Made by a program: the position numbers and the translations under genes. A model generated the notes under the pieces. That model was not told where the DNA came from. It did no database searches and saw nothing but the letters and a program-made list of their open reading frames with translations. A stretch of DNA of 64,000 bases, taken from contig NC_134013.1 of assembly GCF_040712315.1 (NCBI RefSeq), positions 77,630,001 through 77,694,000 on the forward strand. The letters run 5' to 3'. Positions 56,657-64,000 of the stretch are shown here, in pieces. This DNA is from Castanea sativa. Taxonomy: Eukaryota > Streptophyta > Magnoliopsida > Fagales > Fagaceae. The first letter of the stretch is position 1. Each line of letters opens with the position of its first letter.

Positions 56657-58843
56657 TTCAAGAATTTGAGAGAATTATGAAATTAACATGTATTCATATT
56701 TTTTTATATGAATTTAAGATTAAAGCTAGAACCTAGTGCTATACATGAGCGTGTAACAATCAAGAACATGTGAAGAAGGCATATGAACAACATTCAAGCA
56801 TATCAAGCACATTCAAGGAATTTAAATAATCAACTAGCATGCTTCAACCTTAAACTAACATTATAGCAAAATGAAAAACAACTTAGAGAAAGAAATTATA
56901 CTTGCATGCAACATCCACACGGTGGAGGATGCTTTTGGTGGAGGTTCTAAGGATAAAGTATATAAGAAGAATCAGGAAAGGGAGAGTGAGTCTCACTCAA
57001 TATTTTAAGTCTCAAGATAACCAAGATATGACAAGATTAACTTTACTTCACTAAAACATAAGACGGGAGAAGAGAGAATATTTTTGTCTCCTAGAATGGA
57101 GGAGAGGGGGGGTTTATATAGTAATGGAGGAGAAAATATGAATAGAAGGGCATTCAATGAGGGTTGACAAAGGATGAGAGAATATCATGAACCTAGACCC
57201 AATTTCAGAGTTTAGGGAAAGCTAGTGCATTAAATTTGGGTTTTGGTGGGAGTGGTGAGTAAGCAAAATGACTAAAACTTTGGTTTTTCCCGTACCTCCT
57301 ATAACAGCTCACAGAACCAACTTCGAAAAATCATATCTTTCTCAATTCTGATAAGAATTTCCTTATTCTTATGCTCAAATTGAAGCCCTAGATATCTAGT
57401 TTCTATCAAAATTAACTTCACTCACAAATTCAAAGTGGTACCCAAGATATCAATGAAATAGTAAGTAGTGGTCATTTCTTGAAAAATGGTTTCAGCATAA
57501 TTAACATTATTAGGCCCCAAATTTGCTTCCAGTTAACATTAATAGGCCCCAATTACTTACATTTCAGAATTAATTAGCCTCAAATCATGACATAATTATC
57601 CCAATTAAAAAATAATTATACCAATTACCCATTGAATAATTAGTGTTTGATTATCAAAGTAATCAAGTGTGCGCAACTTTACTATAAGCTATAGTCCTAG
57701 CCAATCATATTATGAAATGTTATTAATTTCAAATTGATTATAATTCTAACCAATTAGAATTAATTGTTCATAATAACATATAGTCAAACTTAATTTGTAA
57801 GAGTGCATCTTGGCCATTAAAACTTGATTTGATGATAACTTTTTAATCTGATGGTCCGATTAAGGCTTATGACTAGTCAATTTGATCGTTACAACATTGA
57901 GATCACTTTGATGAAATGAAATTAAGGATCTAATGGCCACAATTAAGATCCTCATCTTCAAGGTAAAATTACTTTTTTATCCTCCATGTGAGATTAAATG
58001 CTAGTTGCAAAATGGGGTGTCAACAAACAAGGGCATGGAAGGAGTCATCACCTTGTTATAGGTCCAAAAATCATTTAACTTCATAAACAATGGTATAATT
58101 GGCCCAAAATAAGTCTGAAGTTAGGGTACAATCTTGAGAAGATGTTAGGCACCCTAAACTGTCCAATCATAACTGAACTCATTTGTACTACCAAATTATG
58201 CCTAAATGGACTATAATAAGTAGAGCCTATACATGCATTCACACCCTAATTTCATAATCTAACTAAGAAGGGAAATCAAACAAAGCAAACAAATGAGAAA
58301 AGTGCATAAAATGAATCATCCAAACATTTTGGTCAACTAATCATGTGAGAATTAATCAAGTATGTGAGCATTGAAGACATGTGAATGTTCAAACATGTGA
58401 TCATCCAAGCATGTGGACATTTAGGCATGTGATCATCTAAACATATGAACATTTAGACATTTGATCATCAATCAAAAGGTCTGTTTGACACTAAATTTGA
58501 AATGATGATTAAATATTTTTCAAGGGATTCTTAATTGAATCTTCATTCAATTTTAAGTATCTTCCCAAATTAGCTTTAACATTAAAAATTAAATGTACTT
58601 TTGTACCCTTAAATTTTAGAAAGTATCTTATCCATTAATTAATGCCTGTTGATTTCTCCCTTGATTAGGATTCTAAATATTTATAAATCCAAACTCCAAA
58701 GTGTTTTAGTAAAGATTCCAACATTATTAAGCCATTAATTGTCTTGTCCTTTCGTGATAGACTTGCTCATTCAAATTCAAATTTAATTGTCTTCAATCCT
58801 TTAGGAAACACTATATCCTAAATATTAGGCCAATAATGTATTA
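56657..58843. other. Intergenic stretch, no gene seen
   Basis: AT-rich. At 58370-58475 phrases such as ACATGTGATCATCCAAGCATG and CATTTAGGCATG recur with drift, a short old tandem repeat. No coding signal. Confidence 0.5.
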
Positions 58844-59892
58844 GAGAATTCACATCAAGAATGCTAAAAATATAATATTTAACATCTCAAAAAGTCACTT
58901 TATCCATTTTAACATCTCACTGTTAAATACACCCACCATCAAAAGTTCTATTTTAACACACAACACATTCAACTAATATAAATAGCCTAATTAAATAAAT
59001 AAATAAAACCCAACATATTCAATTCACCTCTCTCATCCTCTCCAACTACTCCACCAGCCACCATAATCTACTGACACTACCAGCCACCACTGAAACCCAC
59101 TACCACCACCACAACCCACTACCACCACCCATCGCAACAAGCCCAAACAACCCCACCACCACCCACACTCATTGCCACCCAGTGAAACAACCCATTACCA
59201 CCATCAAACACTACCCACAAACTCACAAAAATATTCACAACCTCCACCATAACCCAAAACCCACAACCTCTATCACAACCCACAACCTCCATCACAACCG
59301 ACAAAACCCACAACCCACCAAACCCACAATCCAACCCACAACCACCACCAAATCACAAACCCGTGATGGCAAATCAGGAAAGAGAGATGAAAGATTAGGT
59401 AGTTTTTTACTTCAGCGTCGTCTGTGGCTTTGCCAAATATCATCGATGGTGGCTTTGGCTTCTTCAAGCTTTTTAGGTTCAGTAAGAGGGAGAAGTGCAA
59501 AGCATGGATTTGGCAGCATGGGTTTTTGAGTATGGTCAAAGGGAAAAGGGTCTTGGATTTTTGGTGGCTTGGTTGAGGGAAGGGAAGCAACGTGGGAGAA
59601 GAAGGCAAGGGAGCTGGGCGGTGTGGGTTGAGTCTGAACTAGAAAAGAAAAGGGAGAGGAGGCAACATGTGTGAGAAAGGGTAGAGGGACACCTTGGCAC
59701 GTGTGGGTGGGGGATTAAAAAATTGATATTTGGTTTTAACATTCAACTACAGTGAGATGTCATAGATAACAACTCACTGTAGCTAAGTGTTAAAAATTTT
59801 AACATTTGACATGTTTGATGTAGCAGGTATTTTGATGTTTTGGTTGTCAAATATAGCGTTTTAGCATTATAGCATTCTTGATCTGAATGCTC
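58844..59892. mobile_element. PIF/Harbinger-like non-autonomous element
   Basis: Inverted ends GAGAATTCACATCAAGAATGC and (reversed right end) GAGCATTCAGATCAAGAATGC, with TTA on both sides (58841-58843 and 59893-59895), the Harbinger target. 1049 bp. The interior holds a C/A-rich tract and a GC-richer segment with open frames on both strands that match nothing I recognise. Confidence 0.75.
59040..59350 (+). repeat. CCA/CAACC low-complexity tract
   Basis: Irregular CCACCA, CAACCCAC and ACCACCACC repeats inside the Harbinger-like element. Its long reading frames are a by-product of composition. Confidence 0.75.
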
Positions 59893-59999
59893 TTATAATG
59901 TTATTTATTCTAACATTTAAGCTTTCAAGTCTTTTAGGAAATGTTAGCGGTTTAAGACATGTTAGCAGTTTTTCAGTGTGGATGGAAGATGTTCCATTC

Positions 60000-60096
60000 C
60001 ATCAGACATCAATAATGTACTCTTAGCCGATTTTGGCTAATTTTATGTTTAATGAAATCTATCAATCTTTCTACTCAAAAAAAAAAAAAAAAAAAT
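60000..60096 (+). mobile_element. 3' end of a LINE-like retroposon (possible)
   Basis: TTTAATGAAATCTATCAATC followed by TTTCTACTC and about 18 A residues (60078-60095). This is the form of a plant L1-type 3' end. The 5' part and target duplication were not found. Confidence 0.4.
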
Positions 60097-60339
60097 CTTC
60101 TAGAAAATATTTACATTTGATTACCCCCATTAATGATTTGTTTGTTCCTTAATTGCCTTTCAAATTTAAATTAGTTATCTTGTGTCATTAATCTTTTAAA
60201 GATTTTAATCTTCAATTTGGTCATTAAAAGCTTTCCATTTTAAATGGATTCGATTCAAATTTGAAATTTAAACCTAATTAAGTATCATATTTTATGGAAA
60301 AAAAATTCTTTAACATTTAATGCATATAAGGAAGTTGAT

Positions 60340-60897
60340 CAATGTCCTTCACTTCTTCAATGGCAATGATCTTGGCATGGAATCTTTCAGGTACAGACCT
60401 AAGGATTTTCCTAATAATTTTTTATTATGCTATAGATTCTCCAAGGTTGAAGGCAGAATTCACAATATCCGTGAATTTAGCATAGAACTCATCAAATGTC
60501 TCATCCTCCTCTATCCTTATTTCTTCAAAACTACTGGTGAGTCTTTGAAGCTTCACAGTCTTTACTGCCCTAGTGCCTTCATAGGTGGTCTCAAGAATGA
60601 TCCACACTGCCTTAGCAACTTCTGTGGATGATATTTTCTTGAATTCCTCATTGGTCACTCCACAAAACAAAGCATTCAAGGCCCTACTATTGAAATTTGC
60701 CGCTTTGATTGTTGCTTCATCCCAATCCACCAGCGCTTCCTTGGCTTAATCCAGCCAACTTCAACAGCTTGCCACACCTGTTCACCTAGAGCCTGCAAAA
60801 AAACTTTCATACGAACTTTCCAATACATATAATTAGTGTCATCAAATAAAGGAGGAATCAAAAGAGATTGTCTACGATCCATGACAACAGGGGTCAA
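60340..60897 (-). pseudogene. gag: Copia-type gag fragment
   Basis: From MDRRQSLLIPPLFDDTNYMYWKVRM (ATG near 60885), a frameshift near 60740, then WDEATIKAANFNSRALNALFCGVTNEEF, SFEEIRIEEDETFDEFYAKF and SAFNLGESIA; after another break, RKILRSVPERFHAKI and KDIDQLP. It is about 85 percent alike by eye to E2 gag in the aligned words. It links the B-type LTR to a full-length gag, so it probably represents a relative closer to the autonomous ancestor. Confidence 0.8.
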
Positions 60898-60937
60898 GGA
60901 TCACACTCAAGAAAATTAATCCAATTAGAGTGTACCT

Positions 60938-60949
60938 GCTCTAATACCA
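60938..60949 (-). other. Primer binding site (minus strand)
   Basis: The minus strand reads TGGTATTAGAGC, as in B1, two bases from the LTR end. Confidence 0.8.
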
Positions 60950-60951
60950 CT

Positions 60952-61952
60952 TGTTGGGAAATTTAGACTCTGGTTGATAGAATTAACAAGTTTTAAACCC
61001 AAGTTGTTAATTACATTTATTATGTATAAAACTTGTTAATACAAACAAACGTCAGTATCATGCACAGAAAAAATTAAATAAGACAAGATACGATGACCTA
61101 GGAAAACCAATGAAACAAACTAGTTTCACAATAAAAAACCTAGGGGGAAACCTTCCCGAAAAGCAATTCACTATAGTAAAGAGAAGTTTTAGATTTAGTA
61201 CAAAACTTTTGTCCCTAAACTCTACAATCCTCGTAGATGAACTTATAGTAGAAACCTTCTATCACTTCAGAACCTCTGAACTCTTCAATATATGAACGCC
61301 ACCCTTTTGATGCACGGATCCTAGTATGTGACTAACTTCTTTGCATGAATCTCAAGTACGTGACTCACTTACCAACTTGAGAAAGAAGAATGTTGGCTGC
61401 AAAGTTCTTCACTTAATTAACAACGAAGATCAAGAGTACTTGGTTACAAAATCCTATGGCACAAAGACACAGTAGCTTCTTTTAAAGAGAATAAGACTTC
61501 GGTCACCTTTTTCATATATTCTCCTTGTATTCTCTTATGTGACGGCCATTAAAATAAGCCTTATATATGTCTAGGGTTGTGAGAAAAGAAACCACTACAC
61601 ATACACGTCAGCATGGGCCGAAAATTAGATCTGAAAATTCTGATTTTGTAATTCTCAATAGATAGCTATCTGTCAATAGCTGTCGAGATCTCGATAGATA
61701 GCTATCTATTGGCAGCTATCTAGACTCATTAAACCTCGATAGATAGCTATCTGTTGGCAACTGTCGAGCTATTTGTCCACCTTTAATGAACAGATTCGCT
61801 TCACTTATTTCTTGGTCCAATCTTCATGGCTTTAATCCTAGACTTAAAAAGCATGTTTCTTGAAGTACTAAACTCATCCTAGATCTACCCAATTACAAGT
61901 AAAGTGCGTTTTTTCAAAGGATTAGCCAATTACATAAAATATGTCCTTAACA
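60952..61952 (-). repeat. Family B-type LTR (reversed)
   Basis: 1001 bp; reversed ends TGTTAAGGACATATTTTATG and TTTCCCAACA. It carries three CTCGATAGATAGCTATC-like palindromes at 61680-61770 upstream of a TATA box (CATATATAAGGC near 61560-61568, minus). Confidence 0.87.
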
Positions 61953-62467
61953 TCTTTCAATGTACACAACCAAGCAATTATTCATCCACTGAATGTAGAA
62001 CAAATTATGGAACAAAATTTAATTTTATTGCCATAAAAAAAATTGAGAGTGTTACCAAATTTTTTTTGAAGAGTAGACAAATAAAAATTTATAAATTATT
62101 ATATATAAATTTTTTTTTTCAGGTCAGGGTGGTCCTGGGACCACCCTAGCCTTAAGGTGGTGCCGCCCCTGCACCACTAGGCTTTAAACAAAAATCTAAC
62201 AAGAGGAAGTACATAGGTATAGACTGGAAAGCAACTAGGCATGTTCGTGCTAGCTTGAGTAGGCATCAGAGGGATTTCTCAAGTGGAAGAAATATAGGCT
62301 ATAGCGAAATTGCTCTTGTTTTTGCTAGACATATAACATTGAATAAACAAGTTTGATACAAACACTACTATCCCAAATAATTAGCAGGAATGCAAAATTA
62401 GGAAGAACGAAAATAAATATATGTAAACTTAGGAACTATCTCACAGTGCTATAGAATCATGAAAAAA
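61953..62467. other. No gene seen
   Basis: 62108-62180 has a T tract then CAGGTCAGGGTGGTCCTGG and GTGCCGCCCCTGC, which looks like the edge of an unclassified repeat. Nothing else assigned. Confidence 0.35.
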
Positions 62468-63420
62468 TGTTATTGAAAGTTCGGATTTGTGTTAAAAACA
62501 CAAGAGCTGTTTACACCCCAAATTAAAAAAAAAAAAATACGGCTAGATTACTTTTACTCTTACTTAATCAAAGTGCGGAAACAAGAGTAAATGTGCGCAA
62601 TGAACTGATACTACTCAAGTACATAAAAATGAATAATAAACAATAAAGGTAAAGCACAAGAGTAAGGGAAGAGAAATGCAAACACAAGATAACACGCCGA
62701 TGTGTTATCGAAGAGGAAACCGAAGAACTCGGCGAAAAACCTCTCTGCCGCCCTCCAAGTGGTAATCGATCCACTAGAGAATAAAGTTGGAGTACACGAA
62801 TAACAAAAGACCCTCCAAGCCTAGTCTACCCAATGTACTTAACCCCTCCAAGCTCCTGCTACCAACGGATTTCACAGAGTCATGTCTTCTCTAACTTTCC
62901 GGATCCCGCAATACACCCAATTGCATCCGCCAAGCCTCACCGACTTCTTTTGGCAAATCCTCAAAGTTTCCTATTCTCCAAAACACTCTCTACACTCTAA
63001 AAAGGTATGGGTTGTGTTTAGGTACAAATCTCCACTTAAGGTATGATAATGGGAGAGGGAAGGAGAAGAGGCTAGGATGATTTCTCACTAAGGATTAGTA
63101 GCTCTCTCTCTAAAAGATAGGTGTGTGTGTTGTAGAAAACCTATCTAAGGTTTTTCTCTCTGAATGGCCTCCTTACACATTTGTGGGTAATAAGGGTATA
63201 TATAGTATGTGTGAAGGGTAAGAAAGTCACACTTAAAAATCCTCCAGGCAGAGAGTTTCGTGGGTATCTTGCGGGAAGGCCTTACCCGCGAAACACTCGC
63301 GAAATCCTCCAGGCTGGCACGACTCTTCAGCTTTCAATATGTGCTTCTCACGTGCCCTTTTCGCGGGATACTCTTCTCGCGAGCCAATTGCGAAAATGCA
63401 CTAATTCATCATTTCAAGCT
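62468..63420 (-). repeat. Probable copia LTR (reversed)
   Basis: TGTTATTGAAAGTTCGG at 62468 would be the reversed LTR end; GCTATAGAATCATG just before it resembles a decayed reversed primer site. A reversed TATA (CTATATATACCC) lies near 63190-63201. The segment with GAAACCGAAGAACTCGGCG and CTCTCTGCCGCCCTCCAAG has an LTR-like feel. The far end is not defined. Confidence 0.4.
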
Positions 63421-64000
63421 TGATTCTTCACCAACTTAATACTAAACCCAATACAATAAAATCCCACAAAATATAAGGAACAAATTAAAACAAATACAAC
63501 ACTTTCTGTCATGGAATAAAGCCAACATAAAACATAGTTGTAAATCACAACTTTACAGTTATCCTTAAAGGTTGATTTGTGTCACTAGGGATAAAATTCG
63601 GTCAATTGGTTCTTTTACTCAAACAATCTCACAATATTAGACTATACCGTCAACCTTGTGATGGACACACTTTCTCTCACAGATGTTTAAGAACAACAGT
63701 CTAATACCTTGCCTTTCTTTAATCGAATAAATATAAATTGCAGAGAAAGAAAATGGAAACTATGTATTTGGAAATAGAGAGAAAAAAAATAATTAAATAG
63801 GAAAGTGTGCTTTGATAGGTATTTTATAGGCTACTAATGACAATAATAATATATGGTTATTGGTTACTAATAACCTATAAATGTCCAACGGTTAATTTAC
63901 CCATTATTACCCAATGATTAATTTTCTCATAATTATCCAACGACTGCAATCTCCGCGAAGGAAGGCTTGGGGTCAAGCATTGGATATCTCATACTAGTGC
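63421..64000. other. No gene seen
   Basis: AT-rich end of the window; GATTAATTT and CCATTATTACCCAATG-type repeats near 63890-63940. No feature assigned. Confidence 0.4.

Larger units (their letters stand above)
60320..61952 (-). mobile_element. Minus-strand LTR + gag fragment related to families B and E
   Basis: Read on the minus strand: LTR 61952-60952, primer site, leader, gag, then an abrupt end near 60320. The rest of the element and its second LTR are missing. Confidence 0.82.

Noticed and set aside
59182..59529. Open frame of 115 codons rich in Thr/Asn/His/Pro
   Set aside because: It is read through a CCA/CAACC low-complexity tract inside a transposon; composition explains its length and no domain is visible.
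59273..59742. Minus-strand frames in the same place
   Set aside because: Complement of the same simple-sequence tract; Gly/Val/Trp bias mirrors the repeat.
1..64000. Endogenous pararetrovirus
   Set aside because: Pol pieces are accompanied by integrase, LTRs and target duplications of LTR retrotransposons; no movement or coat protein pattern was seen.

Overview
This window is plant nuclear DNA, most likely from a woody eudicot; I cannot name the species. It is AT-rich and consists almost wholly of nested, decayed transposable elements. I found no convincing host protein gene, rRNA or intact tRNA. Every long reading frame that I can assign belongs to an LTR retrotransposon, and most are broken by stops or frameshifts.

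Layout. (1) 1-37.2 kb is a nest. The oldest layer is a minus-strand Ty1/copia pol relic, scattered in collinear pieces at 28-345, 24668-24905, 25271-25379 and probably 36887-37148. A Tat-type Ty3/gypsy element (351-24667, target duplication ACTTC) split it. That element has gag, protease, RT, RNase H, integrase, and an antisense extra ORF next to its 3' LTR. It in turn received family E (6350-10450), two copies of family B (10996-15630 and 17351-22258) and a solo LTR inside its own 3' LTR (23088-24335). The two B copies come from a tandem duplication of about 6.4 kb. (2) 24.9-36.9 kb holds reversed pieces of an LTR family C, a second Tat-type ORF with visible introns (26435-28780), and a 5.5 kb Helitron inserted exactly between A and T (30559-36097). 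(3) 37.2-41.8 kb is spacer with a (TC)n tract, an LTR, a fold-back element carrying a solo C LTR, and a small retroposon with a 17 bp target duplication. (4) 41836-49674 is a complete non-autonomous element of family E: copia-type gag, no pol, and a second gene with its own candidate promoter and 5' UTR intron. (5) 50.4-54.6 kb is a CGGTAC-rich element carrying a 3.1 kb hAT-type element that contains LTR-like DNA and two minisatellites. (6) 55.3-56.7 kb is a solo C LTR; 58.8-59.9 kb is a PIF/Harbinger-like element; 60.3-61.95 kb is a minus-strand LTR plus gag fragment; 62.4-63.5 kb is an LTR-like tract.

The most unusual system is the pair of related non-autonomous families B and E. They keep LTRs, primer site, gag and purine tracts but lack pol. 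Both carry arrays of a CTCGATAG/CTATCGAG word. In E these arrays lie just upstream of TATA boxes, both in the LTR and in front of an internal gene that resembles the putative plant transposon protein domain family. In B the internal array remains but the gene is gone. They would depend on a full-length copia relative for reverse transcriptase and integrase.
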